NCBI RefSeq assembly: GCF_000717655.1
Contig: NZ_JNZY01000002.1
Span: forward strand, 533,877-597,876
DNA: 64,000 nucleotides
Source: Streptomyces katrae
GTDB taxonomy: Bacteria; Actinomycetota; Actinomycetes; Streptomycetales; Streptomycetaceae
Direction of reading: 5' to 3'
A model generated the notes under the pieces. The model worked only from the letters and a program-made list of their open reading frames with translations, was not told the origin of the DNA and made no database searches. Made by a program: the position numbers and the translations under genes. Positions within the stretch are counted from its first letter, which is position 1. Each line of letters opens with the position of its first letter. Of the stretch, positions 1 through 11,311 are shown piece after piece.

Positions 1-70
1 ATGCCCGCCCATGACCGGTTCTTGGTCTTCCCTTTACCTTTGCGGGCTCTGACGGGTAACCTGGGCGCGC

Positions 71-242
71 GGAGGGGAGTATTCCTGCTTTCCTGCTACG
101 GCGTACCCGTCAATACGGACCGCTTCGGTCAATGAACCGCAGTCGGTCCCGGGGCGCCGGCCCGCGGCCTCCAGGCCGCCCGGGTGGAAGAGACCTCCGG
201 CAGCGATGACGCTGACATGTGTGCTGAGCCATCTGCCGGAGG
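71..242 (+). promoter_or_regulatory. yybP-ykoY manganese riboswitch with RBS-sequestering expression platform
   Basis: The leader carries the family hallmarks: GGAGGGGAGTA at 71-81 and GGAAGAGACCTCC at 186-198. GGAGG (71-75) can pair with CCTCC (194-198) to close aptamer helix P1. The 10-nt segment 194-203 (CCTCCGGCAG) is also perfectly complementary to 233-242 (CTGCCGGAGG), which contains the ribosome binding site of the downstream gene. The two pairings exclude each other. This predicts translation ON when Mn2+ stabilises P1 and OFF when the hairpin masks the RBS. The family is known to sense Mn2+ and often precedes TerC-type genes; the mechanism here is inferred from pairing. Confidence 0.85.
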
Positions 243-252
243 CGAATAAGCA

Positions 253-1236
253 GTGGATGTTTCGTTGAACGTCTGGGTGCTGACCATTCTCGGTCTGAGC
301 ATCCTCATCGGCGCCGATTTCTTCATCGGCCGCAAGCCCCATGACGTGTCGGTGAAGGAAGCCGGCATCTGGACGGTCGTCTGGATCGTCCTCGCCGGAC
401 TCTTCGGCCTCGGCCTGATGTTCTCCGGCAACAGCCAGGCCTCCCAGGAGTTCTTCGCCGGCTTCATCACCGAGAAGTCCCTGAGCGTGGACAACCTGTT
501 CGTGTTCGTCCTGATCATGGCGAAGTTCGCGGTGCCCTCCCAGCTCCAGCAGCGCGTGCTGCTGGTGGGCGTGCTGATCGCCCTGGTGCTCCGCGCGATC
601 TTCATCGCGGCCGGCGCCGCGATCATCACCAACTTCTCGTGGGTCTTCTACATCTTCGGCGCGTTCCTGATCTACACGGCCTGGAAGCTCGTCCAGGAGG
701 CGCGCCGGGACGAGGACGAGGAAGAGTTCGAGGAGAACCGCCTCCTCAAGTCGATCGAGAAGAAGTTCGGCGTCGCCGACCAGTACCACGGCACCAAGCT
801 CTTCATCCGGAACAACGGCAAGCGGATCATGACCCCGCTGATGATCGTGATGCTGGCCATCGGCACCACCGACGTGCTGTTCGCCCTGGACTCGATCCCC
901 GCGATCTTCGGCCTCACCCAGGACCCGTACATCGTCTTCACCGCCAACGCCTTCGCCCTGATGGGTCTGCGCCAGCTGTACTTCCTCATCGGCGGCCTGC
1001 TGAAGAAGCTGGTCCACCTCAGCTACGGCCTGTCCGTCATCCTCGGCTTCATCGGCATCAAGCTGGTGCTGCACGCCCTCCACGAGTCAGGCGTGCACGT
1101 CCCGCAGATCTCCATCCCGGTCTCCCTGGGCGTCATCTGCGGTGTCCTGGTGATCACCACGATCACCAGCCTGATGGCCTCGAAGAAGCAGGCGGCCGCC
1201 GAGGCCGCCGCCCGCTCGGAGAGCATCGACGCGTAG
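253..1236 (+). CDS. TerC/Alx-family integral membrane protein (probable Mn2+ efflux)
   Basis: The 327-residue protein is largely hydrophobic with about eight or nine membrane segments. It carries the family's acidic membrane motifs: EKSLSVDNLFVF near residues 74-85 and TTDVLFALDSIPA near 202-215. A charged loop rich in D and E lies around residues 150-165. The GTG start at 253 is set by the GGAGG at 238-242. Bacterial TerC relatives such as Alx act in manganese efflux, and the riboswitch directly upstream makes Mn2+ the likely substrate. A tellurite role, after which the family is named, is less likely because no other ter genes are nearby. Confidence 0.88.
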   Translation: MDVSLNVWVLTILGLSILIGADFFIGRKPHDVSVKEAGIWTVVWIVLAGLFGLGLMFSGNSQASQEFFAGFITEKSLSVDNLFVFVLIMAKFAVPSQLQQRVLLVGVLIALVLRAIFIAAGAAIITNFSWVFYIFGAFLIYTAWKLVQEARRDEDEEEFEENRLLKSIEKKFGVADQYHGTKLFIRNNGKRIMTPLMIVMLAIGTTDVLFALDSIPAIFGLTQDPYIVFTANAFALMGLRQLYFLIGGLLKKLVHLSYGLSVILGFIGIKLVLHALHESGVHVPQISIPVSLGVICGVLVITTITSLMASKKQAAAEAAARSESIDA

Positions 1237-1255
1237 GGCCCACGATCCCGACGGG

Positions 1256-2647
1256 TCACGCGGGGGCGGCCGCTTCGGCCGCCCCCGTTCCCGTGCCCGC
1301 GCTCGTGCCCGACTCGGTACCGGGGCCCGTCCGGGCCCGCATGACCGTCGGGTTCGTCTCCGGGAGCAGCGCGAAGCAGACCAGGCTGAGCAGGGCGACC
1401 GCGCTCAGGTACACCGCCACGCCCCACGGCGGACCGGAGCCGTCCGCCAGCGCCGTCGCCACGATCGGGGTCAGCGCGCCACCCAGCACCCCGCCCAGGT
1501 TGTAGCCCACGGCCGCGCCCGTGCAGCGGATCCGAGGGGCGTACAGCTCGGGCAGGTACGCGCCCACCACGGCGAACATCGTCACCATGCCCAGCAGCCC
1601 GCCGAGGCAGCCCAGCGTCATCAGCAGCGGGTCACCGGTGCGCAGCAGCGCGATGAACGGGAACATCCACACCAGGCAGAGCGCGCAGCCGGCCAGGCAC
1701 AGGGGCCGCCGGCCGTGGCGGTCGCCGAGCACCGCCATCACCGGGGTCATCAGGCCCTTGAGTGCGACGGCCGTCATGATGCAGGCCAGCATCACCGTGC
1801 GGTCCACGCGCAGGTGCTCGGTCGCGTACGCGAGGGACCAGGTGGTGACCGCGTAGAAGACCGCGTACCCCATGGACAGGGCGCCGCCGGTCAGCAGGAG
1901 CAGCCGCCAGTGCCCGCGCACCACCTCGGACAGCGGGGCGTCGGAGCGCCGGCCGGTCTCGGCGAGGGCGCGGAACTGCGGGGTCTCCTCCACCGAGCGG
2001 CGCAGCCACAGCCCGGCGAGGGCCAGTACGCCCGCCGCCCAGAACGGGACGCGCCAGCCCCATGAGGTGAACTGCCCGTCGGTCAGCGTGGCGGACAGGG
2101 TGAGGGTCATTCCGTTGGCCAGCAGGAAGCCCACCGCCGGGCCGGCCTGCGGGAAGCTGGCCCACAGCCCGCGCCGTTGCTCGGGGGCGTGCTCGGCGGT
2201 CAGCAGGACCGCGCCGCCCCACTCGCCCCCGAGGCCGAGCCCCTGGAGGAAGCGCAGCACCAGCAGCAGGAGGGGTGCTGCCATGCCGATCGTCGCGTAC
2301 GTCGGCACGCAGCCGACCGCCACCGTGGCGAGGCCCGTCAGCAGCAGGGAGCCGAGCAGGACCGGGCGCCGCCCGTAGCGGTCGCCGATGTGGCCGAAGA
2401 CGACGGAGCCCAGCGGGCGGGCGAGGAAGCCGACGCCGAACGTGCCGAAGGCGGCGAGGGTTCCGGCGAGCGGGGAGAAGGACGGGAAGAACAGCGGGCC
2501 GAGCACGAGGGCGGCGGCCGTGCCGTAGACGAAGAAGTCGTAGAACTCGATGGCCGTTCCGGCGAGCGAGGCCGAGGCCAGCCGCAGCATCGAGGGGGAG
2601 CGGGGAACGACGGGGAGAGGGAGGGCGGGGGAGGGGTCTTGTTGCAT
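1256..2647 (-). CDS. MFS transporter, MHS (metabolite:H+ symporter) family
   Basis: This is a twelve-segment major facilitator resembling ShiA/ProP-type symporters. The first helix holds the family motif EFYDFFVYG, followed by GHIGDRYGRRP in the loop between helices 2 and 3 and its internal repeat DRHGRRP in the second half. Members import small organic acids or osmolytes with protons; the substrate cannot be told from sequence. The ATG at 2647 begins MQQDPSP; an in-frame GTG at 2671 would add eight residues. The alanine-rich C-terminus is encoded within the terminator hairpin. Confidence 0.82.
   Translation of the reverse strand: MQQDPSPALPLPVVPRSPSMLRLASASLAGTAIEFYDFFVYGTAAALVLGPLFFPSFSPLAGTLAAFGTFGVGFLARPLGSVVFGHIGDRYGRRPVLLGSLLLTGLATVAVGCVPTYATIGMAAPLLLLVLRFLQGLGLGGEWGGAVLLTAEHAPEQRRGLWASFPQAGPAVGFLLANGMTLTLSATLTDGQFTSWGWRVPFWAAGVLALAGLWLRRSVEETPQFRALAETGRRSDAPLSEVVRGHWRLLLLTGGALSMGYAVFYAVTTWSLAYATEHLRVDRTVMLACIMTAVALKGLMTPVMAVLGDRHGRRPLCLAGCALCLVWMFPFIALLRTGDPLLMTLGCLGGLLGMVTMFAVVGAYLPELYAPRIRCTGAAVGYNLGGVLGGALTPIVATALADGSGPPWGVAVYLSAVALLSLVCFALLPETNPTVMRARTGPGTESGTSAGTGTGAAEAAAPA
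1262..1286. terminator. bidirectional hairpin between convergent terC-like and MFS genes
   Basis: A perfect 11-bp GC stem (GGGGGCGGCCG / CGGCCGCCCCC) has a short CTTC loop. It lies just after the TerC-family stop and inside the last alanine codons of the convergent transporter gene, so it can serve both strands. There is no U-tract, as is usual in Streptomyces. Confidence 0.6.
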
Positions 2648-2750
2648 GGTGCAGCAATTACCCCGCCCCACACCCCCAGGACGTGCGTTCGGTCATCTTC
2701 GACCGGAAGGAGTGCTTCCTGTCGCGGTGTTGACCGGGATCGGGCGGGTG

Positions 2751-3407
2751 CTACCAGCCGCGCTCGCGCCATTCGGCCAGGTGCGGCCGTTCCGCGCCGA
2801 GCGTGGTGTCGTTGCCGTGCCCCGGGTAGACCCAGGTCTCGTCCGACAGCTGCTCGAAGAGCTTGTGCTGCACGTCGTCGATGAGGCTGGCGAAGGCCTT
2901 CGGGTCGTTGTTGGTGTTGCCGACGCCGCCCGGGAAGAGGCAGTCCCCGGTGAACACGTGCGCATGCCCGTGCGGGTCGTCGTAGATCAGCGCGATCGAG
3001 CCGGGGGTGTGCCCGACCAGGTGGCGGGCGGTCAGCGTGACCCGTCCGACCTTGATCGTGTCCCCGTCGGCCACGGGTACGTCGGTGGCCACCGGGATGC
3101 CCTCGACGTCGTCGGCGCCCGCGTAGGTGCGTGCGCCGGTCGCCTCGACCACGGCCTGGAGCGCGCCCCAGTGGTCGCCGTGCCGGTGCGTCGTGACGAC
3201 GGACGCGATGCCGTCGTCGCCGATCAGCTGCAGCAGGGTCGCCGGCTCGGCGGCCGCGTCGATCAGCAGCTGCTCGTCGGTGGCCCGGCAGCGCAGCAGG
3301 TACGCGTTGTTGTCCATGGGGCCCACCGCGACCTTGGAAATCATCAGGTCCGGGAGTTCGTGCACGTCGGCCGGACCGCCGACCTTGACCGCTCCGCTGT
3401 ACGTCAT
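2751..3407 (-). CDS. MBL-fold metallo-hydrolase (glyoxalase II-like)
   Basis: The 218-residue protein has the metal-binding signature THRHGDHWGAL near residues 93-103, a downstream histidine in LVGHTPGS, the bridging aspartate in FTGDCLF, and a final PGHGND. This layout matches small hydroxyacylglutathione-hydrolase-like enzymes of the metallo-beta-lactamase fold, which cleave thioesters or sulfur conjugates. It follows the mycothiol-dependent isomerase family gene by 9 nt and is probably co-transcribed, suggesting a role in thiol-conjugate handling (inference). The substrate is unknown. Confidence 0.85.
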   Translation of the reverse strand: MTYSGAVKVGGPADVHELPDLMISKVAVGPMDNNAYLLRCRATDEQLLIDAAAEPATLLQLIGDDGIASVVTTHRHGDHWGALQAVVEATGARTYAGADDVEGIPVATDVPVADGDTIKVGRVTLTARHLVGHTPGSIALIYDDPHGHAHVFTGDCLFPGGVGNTNNDPKAFASLIDDVQHKLFEQLSDETWVYPGHGNDTTLGAERPHLAEWRERGW

Positions 3408-3416
3408 GTCCTGATC

Positions 3417-4115
3417 CTAGAGTGGGGGGAGGGCCGGGAGGAGGCCGCCGACGACAGTGAGGTGTGCGCCCTTGTCCCCGCGCCCGGCCAGCCAGCCGAG
3501 GAGCTCGGCCGCGGTGCCGACCAGGGTGACGGGGCCGCCCTCGGCGCCGCCGGTGTGCCAGGTGGAGCCGCTGCCGTCGCCCTCGCTCTGCAGGGTCACC
3601 GGGGGCACCTCGGGGCGCCCGGCCCAGCGGTCGGCGAGGAAGGCGATCTCGCGCCCGGTGAACTCCTCCGGGAGGTCGGAGAGCTCGTAGCCGATGTTCA
3701 GGTCGACGTGGTGCAGCTCGACCTCGACGAGGCGGCGGAAGGGCACGTTCGCGGCCAGGTCGGTGACGCCGTTTCGCAGCTCGACGGTGCGCGACCAGTC
3801 CTGGTCCTGCCCGGTCTGCGCCAGGAAGCCGGCGTGGGTCTCGCGCAGGTCGGCGAGCTGCACCTCCAGCGGGCGCGGGGCGTCGCGCTCGATGTCGGAG
3901 TCGCGGGCCTCGGCGCTCTCGTACATCGGCCGGCCCGCGAAGACGTTGACGAGGGCGTCCGCATTGCGCGCGAGGTGGGCCAGCACGTGGCCGCGGGTCC
4001 AGCCCGGGAGGTGTGACTCCTCGGCCAGGGCGGCGTTGTCCAGTTTCGCGACCGCGGTCAGCAGTCGGTCCGTGGCTGCACGTACAGATTGCAGGTCGTG
4101 CACATGATCAGTCAT
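3417..4115 (-). CDS. maleylpyruvate isomerase family, mycothiol-dependent enzyme
   Basis: The N-terminal two thirds form a DinB-like four-helix fold with metal-ligand histidines in [20 protein letters not shown] (residues about 42-61) and [11 protein letters not shown] (about 150-160). This is typical of the mycothiol maleylpyruvate isomerase N domain; the C-terminal part resembles the usual MDMPI C-terminal domain. The chosen ATG at 4115 has TAGGCT at 4123-4128, 7 nt upstream, and no clear SD, so the mRNA is probably leaderless. An upstream ATG at 4151 would add twelve implausible residues. It is the first gene of a two-gene operon. Confidence 0.82.
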   Translation of the reverse strand: MTDHVHDLQSVRAATDRLLTAVAKLDNAALAEESHLPGWTRGHVLAHLARNADALVNVFAGRPMYESAEARDSDIERDAPRPLEVQLADLRETHAGFLAQTGQDQDWSRTVELRNGVTDLAANVPFRRLVEVELHHVDLNIGYELSDLPEEFTGREIAFLADRWAGRPEVPPVTLQSEGDGSGSTWHTGGAEGGPVTLVGTAAELLGWLAGRGDKGAHLTVVGGLLPALPPL

Positions 4116-4301
4116 GGATCCGAGCCTAGTGCCGCGGTGCCCCGGCCACACGAACGGGTGAAGCCGTCCGGGGAGTGCCGTAAATCGAATGCGCGTGCTA
4201 TACGCTCGAAGTCCAAGCTCTCTTCCCCGTTGCAGAGGCGCCCCCCATACCCTGGGACGGGGGCCCGTGCCCCCGCTCTCTCAAGAAAGGTGCGGACCGG
4301 C

Positions 4302-7307
<3,006 letters not shown>

Positions 7308-7328
7308 CTGCTGCGAGGTGCGTGGTCC

Positions 7329-7358
7329 GAGGGGCCCGGCCGCCGGCCGGGCCCCCTC
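7329..7358. terminator. terminator hairpin between convergent uvrA and SDR gene
   Basis: A GC-rich near-perfect palindrome (GAGGGGCCCGGC paired with GCCGGGCCCCCTC) sits in the 55-nt gap between uvrA and the opposing oxidoreductase gene. It can terminate both transcripts. Confidence 0.65.
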
Positions 7359-7362
7359 AGGG

Positions 7363-8010
7363 CTACGTCGCCACGCCCACCGCGTGGCCCGTCGTGGCCG
7401 GGTCCGTCAGGGACGTCAGGAGGGCGTCTGCGACATCTGCGCGGGAGATCGTGCGCGCGTTGGGGACATTGGCGCCGATGACCCGTCGGTAGCCCGTGCG
7501 CGGCTTGTTCAGGAGGCGGGGCGGGCGGATCACCGTCCACTCGGTGCCGCTCGCCCGGATCGCCGCCTCCATGACCGCCAGGTCCGCGTACAGGTCGCGC
7601 AGCGCCCGGCGGAGGAGCGGGAGGAAGACCTTCCGGGCCAGCACCCCGTCGCTCGCCACGTCCGGCCCGACCGGCGCCGCGCTCACCGCCGCGAGGCGGC
7701 TCACCCCCGCCCGGTCCATCGCCGACACGACGGCCCGTACCGCCGGCCCGGTGACCGGCGCGAGCCGGGCCTGCTTGTTGCTCGCCGAACCCAGGGCGGA
7801 GATCACCGCGGACCGGCCCGCCAGGACCGGGACCAGCGCGTCCTCGTCCGTCAGATCGCGCACCACGGCCACCTGGAGGCGGTCGTGCGCCGGCACGCCC
7901 AGCCGCGCGGGGTCGCGGACCACCGCCGTCACCTCGTGGCCCGCGTCGAGGGCCTGTCGGACGACCTCGCGCCCGACACCGCCCGTGGCTCCGAACACCG
8001 TCAGTTTCAT
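7363..8010 (-). CDS. NAD(P)-binding atypical SDR / NmrA-like oxidoreductase
   Basis: The protein opens with MKLTVFGATGGVGREVV, a Rossmann glycine motif GxxGxxG close to the N-terminus, as in NAD(P)H-binding atypical short-chain dehydrogenases. About 215 residues is right for this compact family. The ATG at 8010 follows GGGAG at suitable spacing; longer starts have no support. It is divergent from a TetR regulator, and one of two matched palindromes lies just upstream, so it is very likely the regulator's target. The substrate is not identifiable. Confidence 0.82.
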   Translation of the reverse strand: MKLTVFGATGGVGREVVRQALDAGHEVTAVVRDPARLGVPAHDRLQVAVVRDLTDEDALVPVLAGRSAVISALGSASNKQARLAPVTGPAVRAVVSAMDRAGVSRLAAVSAAPVGPDVASDGVLARKVFLPLLRRALRDLYADLAVMEAAIRASGTEWTVIRPPRLLNKPRTGYRRVIGANVPNARTISRADVADALLTSLTDPATTGHAVGVAT

Positions 8011-8032
8011 CGCCGGCTCCCGTCCAAGGGTG

Positions 8033-8082
8033 GGTGAGCATTTACTCACCCCTTCTTCCGCTAGGGTGAGTGAATGCTCACC
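8033..8082. promoter_or_regulatory. twin TetR operator between SDR gene and tetR
   Basis: Two 18-bp imperfect palindromes lie at 8033-8050 (GGTGAGCATTTACTCACC) and 8065-8082 (GGTGAGTGAATGCTCACC). The reverse complement of the first matches the second at 17 of 18 positions. Their centres are 32 bp apart, about three helical turns. The second covers the TetR start codon. This is a classical layout for a TetR repressor controlling itself and a divergent gene. Confidence 0.8.
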
Positions 8083-8679
8083 CCGAAGTCAAGCCGGCCC
8101 ACGCCCGAGCGGCTCCTCGACGCCGCCGAGACGCTCATGCGCACCATCGGCCTCGCCAACACGACCACCAAGGCCATCGCCCGCGAGGCCGGCTGCTCGG
8201 AGGCCGCGCTCTACAAGCACTACGCGAACAAGGAGGAGCTCTTCGTGCGCGTCCTCATGGAGCGCACCCCCAACGCCGGGCCGCTCATGGCCGAGCTCGC
8301 CGGCGACCACGACGAGCGCTCCGTCGAGGAGGCGCTCACCGCGATCGCCCGGCACGCCTCGCTCTTCTACGCCGACGCCATGCCCATGGCCGCCTCGCTC
8401 TTCGCCGAGCCCGCCCTGCTGACCCGGCACCGCGAGGGCGTCCAGGAGATCGGCACCGGCCCCCACGTCGTACGCGACGCCCTGACCGGCCGGCTGCGCC
8501 GCGAGCTCGAGCGGGGGCGGCTGCGCCCCGACGCCGATCCGGAGGCGGCTGCCGGGCTGCTGCTCGGGGCCTGCTTCCAGCGGGCCTTCTTCCTGCACTT
8601 CTCCGGCCCGGAGGTGGTCCGGCCCGTCGAGGAGTTCGCCCCCTCCGTGGCCCGGACCCTGTGGGCCGCTATCCGCTGA
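8074..8679 (+). CDS. TetR/AcrR family transcriptional regulator
   Basis: The 201-residue protein has an N-terminal TetR helix-turn-helix (TTKAIAREAGCSEAALYKHYANKEELF, about residues 30-56) and a helical ligand-binding remainder. The ATG at 8074 is the first possible start because an in-frame stop lies just before it. TAGGGT at 8062-8067 ends 6 nt before the start and the only SD-like element is GGTGAG, so a leaderless message is likely. The operator overlaps the start codon, implying autorepression. Its stop lies beyond that of the opposing kinase gene, overlapping it by 11 bp. Confidence 0.88.
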   Translation: MLTPKSSRPTPERLLDAAETLMRTIGLANTTTKAIAREAGCSEAALYKHYANKEELFVRVLMERTPNAGPLMAELAGDHDERSVEEALTAIARHASLFYADAMPMAASLFAEPALLTRHREGVQEIGTGPHVVRDALTGRLRRELERGRLRPDADPEAAAGLLLGACFQRAFFLHFSGPEVVRPVEEFAPSVARTLWAAIR

Positions 8680-9556
8680 GCTCCGCCGCGAACGGCGGCT
8701 CCGCGCCCGCCCGGGTGCAGGTCAGCGCCGCCGCGTGGGCCGCGTAGGCCAGTACGCCGGGCCAGTCCACCGGGCCCCCGGCCGGACCCGCCGGACCCGA
8801 CAGGCGGTGCAGCAGGGCCGCGTTGACCGTGTCGCCCGCGCCGATCGTGTCCGCCACGGCGACCCGCCGGGCCGGCGCCGTGTACTGCGTACCCTCCCGG
8901 GTCCGGACCGTCAGCCCCTGTGCACCCCGGGTCAGCACCACCGCCGAGGGCCCCGCCGCCAGCCAGTCCGAGACCCGGCCGCCCAGCCACCGGGCGTCCT
9001 CCTCCGACAGCTTGAGGACGGACACGTACGGCAGCCAGCCCAGGAACCGGGCCCGGTACGCCGCCGGATCCGCGATCAGCGCCGGGCGGATGTTGGGGTC
9101 CAGCAGGGTCAGCACCCCGCGCCCGGACTCCCGGCGCAGCAGGGCCTCGTACGCGCTCGCGCCCGGCTCCAGGGCGAGGGAGCACGTGCCGAGGGCCAGG
9201 GCCCGGGTGCCGGTGGGGAGCGCCTCGGGCAGGGTGAACAGCCGGTCGGCCGTGCCCTCCACGTAGAAGCCGTACGCCGCCGAGCCGTCGGGGGCCAGCG
9301 AGGGCACGGCGAGGGTGGTGGGCTCCGGCCCGCGCTGGACCAGCGAGAGGTCCACCCCGGCCGCACGCAGCCCGGAGAGGAGGCCCTCGCCGAAGCCGTC
9401 CGTCGAGACCCGGGAGCAGAAGGCGACGTCCGCGCCGAGCCGGCCCAGCGCGAGGGCGGTGTTGTACGGCCCTCCCCCCGCCCGCGGCACGAGCGCGCCC
9501 GGCGGCTGCGCCACGGGCACGAGGTCGATCAGGGCTTCTCCACCGACGACGATCAC
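8669..9556 (-). CDS. PfkB-family carbohydrate kinase
   Basis: This ribokinase-like sugar kinase has about 295 residues. The N-terminal signature includes GGGPYNTALALGRLGADVAF (about 28-47), and the C-terminal PfkB signature with the catalytic aspartate is DTIGAGDTVNAALL (about 235-248). The PNIRPALI segment resembles fructokinase. The GTG at 9556 starts VIVVGGEALIDL; TACCTT at 9564-9569 ends exactly 7 nt upstream and there is no SD, so leaderless translation is likely. It probably phosphorylates fructose or a related sugar; the exact substrate is uncertain. Confidence 0.86.
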   Translation of the reverse strand: MIVVGGEALIDLVPVAQPPGALVPRAGGGPYNTALALGRLGADVAFCSRVSTDGFGEGLLSGLRAAGVDLSLVQRGPEPTTLAVPSLAPDGSAAYGFYVEGTADRLFTLPEALPTGTRALALGTCSLALEPGASAYEALLRRESGRGVLTLLDPNIRPALIADPAAYRARFLGWLPYVSVLKLSEEDARWLGGRVSDWLAAGPSAVVLTRGAQGLTVRTREGTQYTAPARRVAVADTIGAGDTVNAALLHRLSGPAGPAGGPVDWPGVLAYAAHAAALTCTRAGAEPPFAAELSG

Positions 9557-9661
9557 GCGGGGGAAGGTATCCCATCGGGCGGCGGAACCGGGCGGCGGTA
9601 TCGTCGGGGGGCGCCCAGCAGGGCCTTCGTGCCCGGAGAACCCCCGTACCAGGAGAACCGC

Positions 9662-10093
9662 ATGTCCGCGTCGCAGTCCGCCGCCCGCCGTACCGTGCTC
9701 AAGGGCGCCGCCGCGATCGTCGGGGCCGTCGGCGGAGGGACGGCGCTCGCGGCCTGCTCCACCGAGGGCAACAGCGGCTCCGGCTCCCCGGCGGTACCGG
9801 CCGCCCCGGTGGAGCTCGGCGCCGCGTCCGAGGTCCCGGTCGGCGGGTCGAAGCTGTTCCGGAAGGAGAAGGTGGTCGTCAGCTGCCCGGCGGAGGGCCA
9901 GTACAAGGCGTTCAGCGCCCAGTGCACGCACGCCGGCTGCGTCCTCGACAAGATCGTCGAGGGCGAGGGCAACTGCCCCTGCCACGGCAGCCGCTTCGAC
10001 GTGACGACCGGCAAGGTGCTGCGCGGCCCGGCCGCCGACCCGCTGCCCGCCGTGCCCGTCAAGGCCGAGGGCGGCAAGCTCGTCGCGGGCTGA
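9662..10093 (+). CDS. Tat-exported Rieske (2Fe-2S) lipoprotein
   Basis: The 143-residue protein starts with a twin-arginine signal (ARRTVLKG) ending in a lipobox-like LAAC near residue 31. A low-complexity S/G/P/A linker follows, then a Rieske domain with both cluster motifs, CTHAGC and CPCHGSRF. It should be a membrane-anchored extracytoplasmic electron carrier. The start is supported by AGGAGA about 8 nt upstream. Streptomyces genomes carry several such small Rieske proteins; no oxygenase or cytochrome partner is adjacent, so its partner is unknown. Confidence 0.9.
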   Translation: MSASQSAARRTVLKGAAAIVGAVGGGTALAACSTEGNSGSGSPAVPAAPVELGAASEVPVGGSKLFRKEKVVVSCPAEGQYKAFSAQCTHAGCVLDKIVEGEGNCPCHGSRFDVTTGKVLRGPAADPLPAVPVKAEGGKLVAG

Positions 10094-10106
10094 GCCAAAG
10101 ACCCCC

Positions 10107-11063
10107 CTAGGCCCAGTCCCAGGCGATCCCCAGCAGCCCGCGTCGCACCCCCGGCTCCACGAGGTGCACGGCCCGGTGGCGGCCGCTCGGCGTCAGGTCC
10201 GCCAGCCCGCTGCGCGGCGCCCCCGGTCCGGACCGGCTGAACCGCCGGCAGCGCACCGGCAGGGCCGCCTCGTCGAAGCGGACCTGGAGCACGTACTGCC
10301 CGCCGCTGTAGCTGAACCCGCGGACGTACTCGGTGCAGCGGCCGCCGGTCCCGTCCTCGAAGCCGTACCCGAAGACGTACGTGTCCCCGGCGCGCAGCCG
10401 GGCGTCGAAGAGGAGCTCGGCGACCAGCACCTCGGCCTCCCGGTGCCAGCGGACGCGTCCGGTCCGGCAGTTCTCGTCCGCCCGGACGCGGACCCTGGCC
10501 GGGTCGCAGCCGGGGTCGCCGTGGTGGACGGCGAGGTACCGGTCGACCCCGTCGCGGTGGGCCCGTACGACGTGCTGCGACTCGCGGCCCAGCAGCTCGC
10601 CGCCCGCCCCGATCCGTACCCGCTCGTGGTGGCCGACGGTGTGCAGGCCGCCGTCGGCGGGCAGTTCCAGGCCGGCCAGCAGCCCTTCCACGGCCGCGCC
10701 GACGCTGACCAGGGCCCGGTACGAGCGGGCCGGCGGGCGCATCGCCCCGGGGCCGGTGCCGTCCGGTGCGGCCAGCAGCCGCAGCAGGGTGCCCTCGGGC
10801 AGTTCCAGGATCTGCTCCAGGGCCCGTACGGCCTTCAGGGACTCGGGGCGGCTCGGCCGGCGGGCGCCCTGCTGCCAGTAACTGAGGCTGGTCACGCCGA
10901 GTTTGATGCCGCGGGCCGCGAGGCGGTGCTGGACGCGGTGCAGGGGGAGGCCGCGGGCGGTGAGGGCGGCGCGCAGCGCGAGATGGAAGGGGCCGGCGCG
11001 CAGCAGCTGCCCCAGCTCCTGGGCATCCCCTCGTGCGCTTTCCCGCGTTCTCTCCCCGGTCAC
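10107..11063 (-). CDS. helix-turn-helix DNA-binding protein of unknown role
   Basis: About residues 20-75 form an XRE-like HTH region (GVTSLSYWQQGARRPSRPESL) with a segment resembling RALEQILELPEGTLLRLL. The remaining 220 residues are beta-rich, with many aromatic and charged residues, and I do not recognise the fold. The GTG at 11063 is preceded by a strong AGGAGGA. The gene is divergent from the secreted protease, and the gap holds GTTCAC repeats that could be its operators. A regulator of the protease pair is a reasonable but unproven guess. Confidence 0.72.
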   Translation of the reverse strand: MTGERTRESARGDAQELGQLLRAGPFHLALRAALTARGLPLHRVQHRLAARGIKLGVTSLSYWQQGARRPSRPESLKAVRALEQILELPEGTLLRLLAAPDGTGPGAMRPPARSYRALVSVGAAVEGLLAGLELPADGGLHTVGHHERVRIGAGGELLGRESQHVVRAHRDGVDRYLAVHHGDPGCDPARVRVRADENCRTGRVRWHREAEVLVAELLFDARLRAGDTYVFGYGFEDGTGGRCTEYVRGFSYSGGQYVLQVRFDEAALPVRCRRFSRSGPGAPRSGLADLTPSGRHRAVHLVEPGVRRGLLGIAWDWA

Positions 11064-11145
11064 GGCTCCTCCTGTGAACATTCACGCACGGTGGGGCGGG
11101 AGGGCTCGCGGGTGGCAGCCGGGGTCCAGGTGAAAGGACGACAGT

Positions 11146-11180
11146 CGTTCACACTGCGATCCCGCCGTTCACACTGCAAT
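11146..11180. promoter_or_regulatory. paired GTTCACACTGC direct repeats (candidate operators)
   Basis: CGTTCACACTGCGAT (11146-11160) and CGTTCACACTGCAAT (11166-11180) differ at one base and are offset by 20 bp. A third GTTCAC lies on the opposite strand in the imperfect palindrome GTGAACATTCAC (11074-11085), in the leader of the HTH gene. These sites lie between the divergent HTH and protease genes. Confidence 0.5.
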
Positions 11181-11311
11181 GTCACCGCGTATTGAAGCCT
11201 GTTGACCTGGTCGCGACAACACCCTGATGCTCGGCGCAGCGTCCGGACGTGCTCCTCCATCCCCAGCCTCCCCGGCCCCACCCGGGGAGATCCCCACACG
11301 GGAGGAACGCG

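Noticed and set aside
34..1083. Long minus-strand open frame opposite the TerC gene
   Set aside because: Antisense shadow of a high-GC gene; Glu/Asp/Val/Gln-rich low-complexity product with no motif or RBS.
4185..4209. Inverted TCGA-containing sequence upstream of uvrA considered as a LexA/SOS box
   Set aside because: It does not fit TCGAAC-N4-GTTCGA; arms and spacing are wrong.
11147..11177. GTTCACACTGC repeats considered as a PHO box
   Set aside because: The units are separated by 9 nt rather than contiguous 11-nt repeats, and neighbouring genes have no phosphate link.
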